DNA of 64,000 bases from Penicillus capitatus (Eukaryota; Chlorophyta): positions 310,001 to 374,000 of the forward strand of contig OZ287704.1 of the NCBI GenBank assembly GCA_965649825.1. The letters run 5' to 3'. Of the stretch, positions 10,825 through 22,100 are shown piece by piece. Position 1 is the first letter of the stretch. Every line of letters begins with the position of its first letter. Made by a program: the position numbers and the translations under genes. The notes beneath the pieces are model-generated. The model was not told the DNA's origin and ran no database searches. It saw only the letters and a list, made by a program, of their open reading frames with translations.

Positions 10825-13800
10825 TCACGGGTGTTGCTTTGGAGACGTCGCTTCGTCCAAAAGGTAAACGAGACCTCTGAAATTGAATCCGCTGTGATTC
10901 GATAGTGACATCTCACATGTACGACTGGTTGAGTAACCATCTTTGCAGTCGGATGGATAGCTCATGTGTTGCAGAGCCGAAGCAGTCAGCTCAGGATATC
11001 GCATGCCACGATCGCCGGCCATCCCGCAGCAGGGAACGCCGCTGGGGACCACCTCGTGTGCACACTTGCTCGCCAGTTCCAAGAAACTGCGTTCGATGCC
11101 CATCTTCTTGGAAGAACAGGGGACATGAACGGCGATGGAATCACGAACCTTCGTAAATTCGAGCTTGTCCATCATGAAGAGCTTGAAGAAAGTGACTGGC
11201 TCATAGAGTGAGAATCTGAGTTTGGAATTGGCACCTCCGCTCTTGATCGTGTAGAGACAGGGGCTCGTGTCACACACGACAGGATATTTGCCATTCTCTG
11301 ATGCTTCGAGAATGGCTTCTTCCATTTCATTTAGTTTGTTCTGGGCAGCTGTTTTGAATCCTCTCGTGTTGAACATCATGCCGCAGCACAGGTTCTTAAC
11401 GCCCTTTGGGTAGATCACCTCAAAATTAGCTTTTTGGAACAGAGAGAGCAGCTTCTCGTGAACTGAAGCCGTTTCGGAGTCGCCATGAGCAGGTCCCATC
11501 ATACGGGTGACACAGGCGGGTATATAAACGACTTTCTGAGGCACTTTGGACGCGGATGGCTGGACTGGATAGGGATCGGGCAATTTGGATGCACCCTTTG
11601 GCATGTAAGGATTCCAGGCGGGAACATAGTTCCCCGACAGCCGATTGAGCGCCTCCGAGATTTTCACCAGCGGCGTGGAACCCATAATCCGATGCGAAAA
11701 GCTCACGGCATTCAGCAACGGTGGCACCATGGTGTTCATGAATCCAAAGTTGTTCGCCAGGGAGATCGAGATGCGATTGGCCGTTGTCTGCGGTTCCAAC
11801 AGATCCACTCTGAGCGATTTAATCAGCTCTCCCGTATTGATCTTCACCGGACACTTCTCTTGACACATGCCATCTGCTGCACACGTCTGCTCGCCCTGAT
11901 ACTCAAAGAGCTCTTCAAATTCCTTCAGCCTCTCCTCCTCCTGCGGCGTCTTCTGTGACAAGGCTCTCAAACGGTTGATCTCACGGAAGACAGTGATACG
12001 CTGACGAGGGGTCAGACTGAGATCTCTGGAAGGACAGTTACTCTCACAGAAACCGCACTCAATGCAACGGTTGACGATGTCGTGAGCTGGAGGACTAGGT
12101 TTTAAGAACTTGACGTGTGTGGAGGGATCTCTGTTGAGCACGACACCTGGATTGAGAATGTTCTCTGGATCGAACAGCGCTTTCAGTTCCCACATTAATT
12201 CATAAGCCTTCGTTCCCCATTCCATCTCCACAAAAGGTGCAACATTCCTCCCTGTTCCGTGCTCTCCTTTCAGCGATCCGCTGTACTTTGTAGCCACGAT
12301 GTAGCTCATCTCTGACATCATGTCTGAAAAACGCTGCACTTCTTCTGTGGTACGAAAGCCTTGGGAGAAGATGAGATGCAGATTGCCTTCCAGCGCGTGT
12401 CCCAGACAGCAAGCATCATTGTAACCATAGCGCTGGAACATGTCAATGAGATCTGAGGTCATGGCTGCGAGATTGTGGACGGGACATGCCACATCTTCAA
12501 TCAACATGGATGTTCCTGTCTCTCTTGCGGCGCCCACCATTGGAATCAATCCCTTGCGCACATTCCAGTATGTTGTGTAGACTTCGACATCCTCAGTGAA
12601 GGGATAGGCATCGAGTGCCTTGAGAGAATTGGCTTGGTTCCCAAAACGGATTTTCCCTTCTTCCAACACATTGCTGACCTCTTTGATGCGTTCTTTCAGA
12701 TCATCGGCCGACCGTCCTCTACACTCAATCAGCAATGCAGCTGCCATAGGGTCTGCGCCATCGATATCTGGTACGAGCTTTGGCATCGTCTCATGCAGCA
12801 TACATTCTCTGAGACATGCACGATCAAAAAGCTCAACGGCATCGACCGATGTGCCGTCTCTCAACAGCGAAGCCGCCCTGCACGACAGCTGCCTCGCTCT
12901 GATCATGTGTAAAAAGAATGGAACGTACGTGCAGGCATCTTCCAAATGCGGAAAGACAATGAACGCTGAAGCTTTGTGTGGCCATTCAGGAACGGTATTG
13001 TACGTTGCTTGAGAGATGAAAGCAAACGTCCCTTCGGATCCAATCATCAGTCTTTTGACAATCTCAATGGGATCAGAAATCGGAAAATCGACCAAAGCAT
13101 TCAGAGAGTAGCCCGTTGTACATTTGATCGAGAACTTCCTCCGAATGAGACTCACCAGTTCTCTATCCTTCTGCACGCGTTGGACGAGCGACACAATTCC
13201 AGCAATCAGCTTCTTGTGACTCTGTAGGAATGCCTCGCGACTGGCTGGGTCACTCGTGTCCAATACTGTTCCATCCGCAAAGACGATACGCATGTCCCTC
13301 AATGTATGATACGTATTCTGCGATACGCCGCAGCACATTCCTGACGAATTGTTGGCCACGATGCCGCCAATCATGCAGCTATCGATCGACGATGGATCCG
13401 GTCCGATCTTGTACTGCACGGGGAGCTTGTGTTTGTTCTGGTATGATTTGAGAATTCGATTCACTTCTCCGCCGATCAGTCCCGGCTGCACCGTGATGGA
13501 ACTCCCATCTTCCTAACAAGACCATGCCGTACTCAGTAGATGACTTTCGTCCAACTACGTGGTCCTTACATGGACTGTATAGTCTCGGAAATTCTTTCCG
13601 GTGTGCGAAAGCTTAAGTAAGACGGAATCAGTGATAGCCTGTCCCGAGAGCGATGTGCCTGCTGCTCGAAAAGTCACTGGGACTTTGTGTTTCGAGGCGA
13701 TGGGCAAAATGCGTCGAATCTCTTCTTCGTTAATCACTTTGACGACGAGTTTGGGATTGAGGCGATAGAAACTGGCGTCGGTGCCGTACGCAAAGGTTCG

Positions 13801-14178
13801 CACTTTGTCCGTGAAACAACGCTTCTCTGGGATGAAATCGCCGATCTCTTTCATGAAGTTCTGGTAGCGGCCATCATCGTGGCGCTCACCGTCGACGTTT
13901 TTGAACACTTTGGTCGCTGGATCCTTTTTGCCAACACTGTCTGCCACAGAGACGGTGCCAAACACGTCCACGGCGACATTCGGAACAAAGACCGAGTGCT
14001 CGAGGGCAGGGTCCTGCTTCGGTGCTGTCATGACGCTTCGTGTGCTCTCTGATATGGGCTCGCGCGACACGGCACTGGTCGAGACGATGCGCATCGACGC
14101 AGTACAGGATGACGACGATGGGTGTCGCAGCTCCTGCGCCAGAGACGCGAGGGTTTTGCTCAACTGCCGGCGCATCAT
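10825..14178 (-). CDS. FAD/Fe-S D-2-hydroxyacid dehydrogenase, mitochondrial
   Basis: Oxidises D-lactate or a related 2-hydroxyacid (family knowledge; the exact substrate is unknown). Two exons, 14178-13570 and 13512-10825, are joined across a 57-nt intron and give 1,098 residues. The start MMRRQLSKTLASLAQELRH is an Arg/Ser-rich presequence-like end, suggesting mitochondria. FAD_binding_4 motifs include GTSLSGQAITDS and GPDPSSIDSCMIGGIVANN, followed by a glycolate-oxidase-type C-terminal cap (LGHALEGNLHLIFSQG, LKGEHGTGRNVAPF). Next comes a dicluster ferredoxin domain (CIECGFCESNCPSR and CAADGMCQEKCP) and two cysteine-rich CCG modules (NLCCGMMFNTRGF, GVPCCGMAGDRG). The order matches bacterial FAD-plus-Fe-S fusion enzymes. 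The 2.7-kb second exon without introns is unlike most neighbours. Electron transfer to the respiratory chain is likely. Confidence 0.88.
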
Positions 14179-14473
14179 TGTCAGTAAAGTGGGAAGAAGA
14201 GCGACAACGCGCTGAAACAGCAAATCTTGTAGAATTTATACTACTGTCATTTGAGGGTCGCGATGATGCGACGGACGTGCATCGAGTCAATCGAACGTCA
14301 TGCTGCAGTAGATGGCGGAGAGACTGGAGGTGTCTTGATATCGTCAATCTCTCGACTGGCCATCCATTGATCGAAAGCGATGGACAGGAGAGCAGGATCG
14401 TCCGTGGCTTGTTGCTTGAGATGATCATACAGACACGTCGACGCATCTAATTAAGAAATTCGGCTCGCTCGCC

Positions 14474-15391
14474 TCATCGATGCTTTTCGTAACGCATACC
14501 CTCCGATCGGGACGCAGGCGTTCGAAAGAACTGCAGCTGGGCGAGGAGGAGATGTGCTCGAGCCTCGATCGCCTTCTCTTGTTTCCCTTGAACAAGGATT
14601 TCCTTGAGCTTCGCCATCAAATCATGATCGATCATAGCGATCGAATTGATAAGACTGTTAGCCATCATGTTGATGAGGCATCCTACGTCGCACCTGCGTA
14701 CGCCACGATGATAATGCAGCCTTACCGACCCAAGAGAGATTTCTGTGCGGTCCGGTTTTCGGACGCGGACAACAGATCGACGTTTTTCGCGATCCACCCG
14801 CAAGCTCTAAGCACATTCTGGGAGAAACTTGACGATGTGATCTTGAGTGCGATTTCCACTTTGCTGATGGGATCGATGGATAAATTCGTCAGTGCGTGAC
14901 TCACCGCTGCGATGACGCCTTCGTCGACGGATCCGCCCACTAACAGAACTAACGTTTTCAATCCCCCTTCATTCCGAACACATCGCCGAACGTCGCTACA
15001 AACGAGGTGACGTTTGCCGAGCCACGATCGTGATCACAGACTTGTCTAACGCCGCACTGGCCAATGCTGTGCACAGCGACGCGCACATCGCGCACTCCTT
15101 CGCCTCAAGCCCTGTAGCGGTTCCCGCCGATCGAATCGCGCCAGCTGATCGCAACCGCTCACGCGTTTCAGATTTCTGCTGTAATTCCTTGAGCTTGAGG
15201 CATAGAAGTCGAATCGTTTCGGCCGGAATTTTGCTCCGATCTTGTCTCCATCGTTCCATGCACTGCTCATCGAAGGTTCCATCACACAAGGCATTGTTTT
15301 CGAGGTGTCTTGGTGCGACTTGTTCGATCGCCAGACCGATCTCTCCGACGTCGTCATCGGCATCGCGGCCCGTCGCGTCGCTGCGATCCAT
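14474..15391 (-). CDS. ARM-repeat-like protein, function unknown
   Basis: No specific family recognised. The first exon (from ATG 15391) encodes an acidic start, then a helical segment IRLLCLKLKELQQKSETRER and an alanine-rich CASLCTALASAALD helix. A further exon gives RCVRNEGGLKTLVLLVGGS and VSHALTNLSIDPISKVEI, which have the helix-Gly-helix look of armadillo repeats. A 32-nt intron (gtaaggctg to gtacgcag) then restores RCDVGCLINMMANSLINSI. The gene ends in a coiled-coil-like LLAQLQFF tail and stops at 14474. The join between the first two exons, near 14960-15000, is not fully resolved. A scaffold role is a guess from fold only. Confidence 0.6.
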
Positions 15392-15453
15392 GATTCCGCA
15401 GTATCGCGTTAAGTCTGGAGTGCTTTGAAGTTTACGCCGGGTACGAGGGAGTC

Positions 15454-17317
15454 ATGCAGTCCAACACAACAGCCTCCTACAACCGCAACCGCCGCCAAAA
15501 CGTCTCGTCGAATCCGAGTGCTTCAGCATTTCCGCGAAGAAAAATGCTGAACACCCTCAAAGGTAACGTCAGCTGTGTCTTATTCTGCACTTGGAACCGG
15601 TAGGATGATGCAGGAGCGCTCTGCCGAGGGAGTTTCGTCGTGTTCTCGAGTGCGACGGTGTTCGACCGCCATCATCCTTCACGACAGAAGATAAGACGCA
15701 CGCCCTTATCTATCTATCCCCGTCTCGCAGCGCCGATGACGGTCGTCGAGACTCGACGTTTGACGAGCACAGCCATACGGCGACTAGTACCGCCGAAGGC
15801 AGAGACGAATCGTATAAGTCGAAATCTGAGCTGAGCGGTGCGTGTGTGCCATACAGAGCGCCGCCTCTGAGGAACTCCTATTGAGTCGAGTCCGATTTAC
15901 GGTCCCCGTTCAAGTAGACTTTGGCGAGACTGTCAAAGTCGTGGGGAACCATCCTGTTCTTGGATCATGGGATACGGAAAATGGAATAGAGCTTGAATGG
16001 AAGGATGGACATATCTGGGAGAAACAAGTACACATTACACCCGGGGAATATGAATTCAAAGTATGACTGCCGCCACTGTTGTCCTTTCGTCATATGAGAT
16101 CTGCGATGGACAGTGTGTCGTTGTCTGTTCTCGGGGATTCTCTCGATGGGAACCCGGTCCGAATCGTGTGCTCAAAGTGAGAGTGACGGGAGAGGAGAAA
16201 TGTGTGAGCTGAAAAGGTGTGCGTGTGTGCAGATCGCTGAAGGACAGACAAGTGTAAATGTGGGATGTAAATGGTGGCATACCAGTATGAGCAATATCAA
16301 CTTCCTTCCCCCGTTCTCTTTCGAAACGCGGAGTGCCGTGGAATCTCCTTCTGGCGACAGCAAGGCACAGAGGGAATCCAAAGAAGTTGCCAAAGAGCAC
16401 GTACTGCTCGAAATGGTGGCAGCTGGTCACTCCATTCCTCACATAGCCAAGGCTGAAAAGAAGGGCGAAGATGCATTCTTTGTCTCGACGGCACGCAATG
16501 GTGTCATCGGATTGGCCGATGGCGTCAGCAGTTGGAGCAAGGAAGGCATCGATCCATCGATGTACTCCACGGGGCTCATGAAGGAAGCCAAACGAGCCAT
16601 CGAATTCTCTAGTAGACTCTATCTTCACATACAAAGCAGATTTTTATGTATTTTGTGTTGCAGAACGAAAATTCAATGCCAAAGAATCTATGATGATGGC
16701 ACAGAACAAGAATGCTGTGATTGGTAGTAGCACATGTATCCTGGCAGTGCTCGAGAATAATATTCTGGATGTCGCCAATGTGGGTGATAGTGAATTGAAA
16801 ATCATACGTGATGGCAAGATCATATTCTCTACACAGGTAAACCTACCTGCCGATCGCAGCTGTCTGCACAGGAGATGTCTGTCTTCAGCCGCAGGAGCAC
16901 GAATTCAACTGTCCTTATCAGCTAACGTGCATGGATTACACGCGCGGCGATCGTGCATTGGATGGAGATCAGTATCAGTTTTCTGTAGAGGAAGGGGATA
17001 TCTTAGTCATGGGTTCGGACGGGATTTTTGACAATATATGGGACGATGCGTTGGAAGAGACAATCGCTGCCGCTTTAGTTGGCTTAGACCGATCGGAGTT
17101 TGCAGCAATGGCCGTTGCCAATGCTGTTGCCATGGCTGCTCATCAGAACGCACAGGATACGACTTTCTATTCTCCGTGGACCGATGGAGCCACACGGGCT
17201 GCCGGTCAAACAAGTATCGTCGATGAGTTGGTGCTCAAGAAGACGGAGAATCCATACATGGGTGGTAAGATGGATGATTGTACCGCTGTTGTGGCATTCA
17301 TTGCAGCGCAATCTTAA
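15454..17317 (+). CDS. CBM20 starch-binding domain fused to PPTC7-like PP2C
   Basis: A serine/threonine phosphatase predicted to sit on starch or glycogen (inference from domains). The N-terminal half is a CBM20 module, VRFTVPVQVDFGETVKVVG then LGSWD and a terminal RGFSRWEPGPNRVLK after an intron, covering about 15860-16165. The C-terminal half is a PP2C of the PPTC7 type with the metal motifs KKGEDAFF, GLADGVSSW, ANVGDSELKI, GSDGIFDNIWD and KMDDCTAVVAF, and the DPSMYSTGLMKEA segment seen in that subfamily. At least four introns are phase-supported; one runs from gtagac after SerSer to ttgcag. The 5' end is unresolved: ATG 15454 is a candidate start followed by a 51-nt intron, but the exon chain from about 15650 to 15860 does not close. 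Stop at 17315-17317. Confidence 0.82.
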
Positions 17318-17512
17318 TTTTATTTGGCTGTGGCAAAATTCAAGATCTGTCTCGGGCAGCTGCAGCAGTTTCGTGCTGAGTGTCAAAAATAACGCGCCGC
17401 CAGTGTAGCATCATCGCACATAGATTCTTTTTATTATCATTAATCCCTTTAGATGGACTCATTGGCCATTCTTACGTATACTGGCAAAAACAATGTCGTG
17501 GAATTCGTTAAT

Positions 17513-17557
17513 GGTTGTCGTTGTCGTTGCCGTTGTCGTTGCCGTTGCTGTTGTTAT
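17513..17557 (+). repeat. GTTGTC/GTTGCC hexamer microsatellite
   Basis: About seven imperfect copies of a GTYGYC/GTTGTT hexamer lie in the spacer between the CBM20-PP2C gene and the convergent gene ending at 17655. It is not in a supported coding frame. Simple replication slippage is the likely origin. Confidence 0.8.
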
Positions 17558-17654
17558 GCAGAACGTCATTTCACGATGAGATGATTGATGGTGTTCACCG
17601 ATCCACAAGGCGTTCCGCCATCAGTGATAACATAAACATGGCCATCGAGGCTCC

Positions 17655-18706
17655 TCAATCCAAACGCACCAATAGTCCCCTCTTTAAGAAAAAACGAACC
17701 CGGGAAAAGGGATCGACGCACTTACAAGGCGAAATCTCTGGCGACGATGGCGGAATGACATTTCGCTCTCTGCAGTACTCTTGGTAGAGTCGATTCTTGA
17801 TTTGTGTCAAGTAGTCTGTGATCGACACCGTTTTGACGGCAACTTTGAGGTTAAGATCACGGAAGCAACTGAGAATATCTTCTTCCTCCGACTCGGACCA
17901 GGACTCGCTGCTTTCGTGAAACGGATCTCGAGCAAAACTCGTAAAACAGATAAAGGGAGGAATCATATGAGGTTCGGGAAACGCCTCTTCCAAACAGGGG
18001 ACGATACTGGAGAGAAGTTTCTTCAGTTCGGAGAGACGTTCGACGAGGAGAACATAGACAGAAGCCTCGGTGAGCAACTTGCGATGAAATTCGACAATCG
18101 ATGTCGTGCCGATCACTCTCATCGTCACGTGAACGATCTTCTCTTGATGCTCTCCTACAGCGTAAGTCAATTTCTTTCCTAAACAACGGAAACATTATCG
18201 ACATCGTGTCGATGAATGGCGATTACGGAAAGAACGCCACTCGTCTTGGAGGAGACGGAGCCTCAGCCATTTATAAGGAACACTTTTCTCGTCATCGGCA
18301 TTCGTCAATGCGATGACATTGAGATGGAGAACGGCAGATCCAAGTGTCGTGGTCTGCGCCGCCACGGCACGAGCGATCTGTTCGTCGATAAAGGGCGGTA
18401 GAGACGCATCCACGGCAGAGGCCATTCGTTGAACGACGTCTTTCGGCAGCATGCGTGGCAGCAGTACGTTTCTCTAAGAACAGCGTTGCAAAAACGAAGA
18501 CAAGTGATCGTGCCAAGCCAGACGTCAATAGTTCTCTGTCGCGTCGGAATCGGCTCGGAATCGTCATTCACGGTGGGGTAGTAGAGAGGAGGCGATGGAG
18601 CTGTTCTGCCGTGGATACTTCGTTTGCGTTTGTGCCGTGGCGAATTTGCGTCGAGTCGATCGTTGACTGTTCGCTGCGACCATCTGCGATACATTTGAGA
18701 TGACAT
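17655..18706 (-). CDS. Unknown multi-exon protein
   Basis: I do not recognise the family. The proposed start is ATG 18706 (MSSQMYRRWSQRTVNDRLDA), a basic region with RHKRKRSIHGR that could be a nuclear signal. A middle exon near 18450-18260 encodes LPKDVVQRMASAVDASLPPF and LGSAVLHLNVIALTNADDEK. A longer gap, about 100 nt if it is a single intron, leads to LTYAVGEHQEKIVHVTMRVI, a leucine-rich stretch, the acidic linker SESWSESEEED and the stop at 17655. The last exon has a strong non-random reading of about 165 codons. Exon borders in the 5' half are tentative. The gene converges on the CBM20-PP2C gene. Confidence 0.55.
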
Positions 18707-19185
18707 CGTGGAAGACAGACACGTCGTCAAGAACAAAGATGACGCTTTCTTGATGCGACACGGTCAATGATCGATCGATGTTCACAAACGATTCGAGACG
18801 TGCGACCGATCGTCAATCGATCAGAGGCACGGGCATGAAAGTCACCACTATCGAAAAAATCGCACATCGCGAAACGATCGAAGGAACAGTCAGAGCAGTA
18901 TCGGATTCTGCGATCGATCTGGTGAAATCGTCATACCGCACGGAATCAACGAAACGTCGATGAACAAGATACTTCAGCGGCTGGAACATGCAGCCATTGC
19001 ACGAGATCCTCTGCTTAACGAACGAATTTTATTTTCGGCACCCGGGTGGATCACTCACTATATAGAGTGCACGTGTTGTCATTTACTCATTCACGTCACG
19101 GAGTCTGACCCGTATCTAAATTTGCGCGAATCGCAAACGACGACAGTTTTTGTAAAGAGCGAAAGACGGTACAGCGCAGTAAGCT

Positions 19186-22100
19186 ATGAATTCACAGTCA
19201 CGACTCAGGACCTTAATGTCACGACCATTCAATCGATTTTTTACGGACAAACGACAGGAACCAGTGAAGGAGTTCAGTGAAGATGATCAGAAACGTATGC
19301 GGCGGATGTTGAGCAGAGGTATCGTGAGTGTGCGGGAACTGGTTGACCGATACAACAAATCTGACGACACACATCGCAAACTGCTCCTTCCTTGGCTCAA
19401 GGACTTTATCAAATACATTGACGACACAGCAGGTGTGGGTCTGAGAGGTGGTCGATTTCTGGAATACGCAGAACTTGCGAATGTCAGCATCCACAGTGAG
19501 AAAGACAAAGAATTTCTGCAGAATCTCCTTGAAAGCTTGAGCAAGAGAATTAAAGAGGAGAATGATTTTTCGACAGAGCACCTCTTTGACGCATTGCATG
19601 ATGTTCTCATGCGCATGGACCCGAAAGCGTTCGAAAATCGCGGGATTAAATTGAGACAGCTGGTGGACAATTTGATTGCGGCGCTCGAACAGCAAGGGGA
19701 TGTTCCCGATCACTTGCTGGCAAGGCACAGAACTCCCATTTACGCAATCCACCAAGCCCTTTTTCTCCTAAAAAATACGCCGGGATACAAACTGACTGAA
19801 AAGATACAAATAGAGCTGTTTCAGAATATCGAAAAATGCCAAATAGTAGGGATCGAAAAAAACTTCTATCCCTATCACTACCAATGCCGTTTGGTTAAAC
19901 AAGGAATTTTGCGATTAACGGCCAAGACAGAGAAGCCGCCATGGATACAGAGACTCCATGCTTCTCTTTATGCCTGCTGGGGTGGGATGTACTTTCTTCA
20001 CATGCTGAAAGGTCTCTGTGCATTGGATTGCGATCCGAGTGCCGCTGAGGGCGTTATGAAGAACTTAATAGAAGCGCGCAGAAGACTCAACATGTTGACC
20101 ACAGAAGTTTGGTACGATAAACTTCAGGCATATCATGAATCCATCATCAAGAGTCCGATGGACGCTGCTGGTGTCGAATCCGAGACAATTTTGAAAGAAG
20201 TGCCGGAGAAATCGGCGAAGGACCTGCTGTTTGGTATCCTTCGTGAACTCTCGACTGCTGTGCTTTCTGATCACGAATCGTTAAGCAGTGAATCGTCTAC
20301 GCTGGCAAGTACCTGTTTCGAGAGACTGTCTAGCACGCTGGACATGTTGAGCGCCAAAATCGGACAGCAGGATTTCAAGAATGATCCGTCCTTTCTCGAG
20401 CCAGTTCTTAATGCGCTCTGCGAGATATATATTCGTAACAGTGATTATAGAGAGAAAACATGGTCAATTCTGGAACGTCTCGCATTGAATCAAGAATTCC
20501 AGTCTAAAAAGCTGCTGCCTTCTTGGGCGAAAGATGAAGAAACTTTGGAAACGCATATCAGGGATCTCTCGAGGAATCTGAAAGGCAGTCGACACAACAT
20601 TCTCTTCCATGAGGTTCGATCGAATCTTACCTGGTGGGTGGATGATGAAGATTTGACCACGGTCGCGGAGGCATTGAAGAAAGCGTACACTAAATCGGAT
20701 CCCAGCAGCGTAAATCAACACCTATCTCGAAATCGAATCGTCAACAATATCGTTGTGTTCTTGCAGATGCAATCGCCTTCGGTCCACTCAAGGAAGATGG
20801 AGATCGAAGATCTAAGATTTTCCTTTGCTATTCGGGGCGCTGTCTGTTCAGACGAAACGAACATCTTGGCATCGGATGAGAGCCGGCGCTCGTGGTGGCA
20901 GCAGGAAATGCCAAAGAGAATGGAACTTGGCCTTGCAGATATCTTAATAGAGAACAAGATTCCTGGCTTGGCAAAAATCGAATCTGGAAAAGCTCGCAGA
21001 GTTCTCTTGACGGGAAGGCCATGTACTGGGAAGTCGACTTTGGGCAGAAAAATTGCGCGCGGCTGGGCGAATGGCTCTATCATCGAAGGCTTCGACATGG
21101 TGTACGTGCTCGATTCTAAAATGATCTACAGTGGACATGATCGCAGTCAGGATGTATCCTCTGCCCGGAAGACTTTGCAACAGATGACAGCAACAAGTCT
21201 GATATCAGAATTTAGGATAGATTTCACGGATGACTTGGAAAAAGTTATTGATCATAATCTGGATCTCGATACCACTTTGCTTATCATCGACGTCGCAACG
21301 ACAGGGGATTTCATGTATAAATGGATCCAGCAGGCGATGCAACGATCATGCAGTTTGCTCGTGTTACGAGATCCCATCAGTGCGTGGCGTGGTGAGGTGA
21401 AATTCGATGTCGAATTGGAATTGATTGGGCTGACGGACGATCAGATGATTGCCGACATTACTGAGTACTTTGAAGGACGTGCACAAACGGCACGTGACCT
21501 GAAGTCCTTCTTGGGAAGGAGTCCAGATGTCAGGCGAATGGCGCATCATCCATTGACGCTGGAAACGCTGTGCCATATGTGGGATAACTCCGAGAAGGGA
21601 CAAGACCACATTTCAACGATTCCTCGATCTGCCTTGTATTCCAATGTGATCGATTGCATCACTATGAAACGTACTAACGAATTTGGAAGAACGAAGGACC
21701 AGAAGGAATTCCTCTACGATCTGCAGTCGGCAGTTTTCAACCATCTGATCAAGAGCAGCCCTGCGAATTGGACTGGATTCGATGGGGAGGTCCACATCCC
21801 GTCGGTGGCTATCAAGAAAATCACTTCATCGTTGATGCAGCCTAAAGATATGGATGATGTTTTGAAGTTTAAAGCGTATTTCTTTGGAAAGCATATCGCC
21901 AGTATTCAGAGGGGAGACAACAAGAAGGAGAGAGAACATGTAGACGCCTTCTTGATGGATCATATGTACGAGAGTTCGTGCATGACGGCCATGTGCATTG
22001 CCGTTGAAGACACTGCCGATCACGCGCCTACGACGATGGAGCTGCTGTTATCGTTCGTCGAGGAAAAAGCGGCCGAGACCATCGGTCTGCAGCCTCTGCT

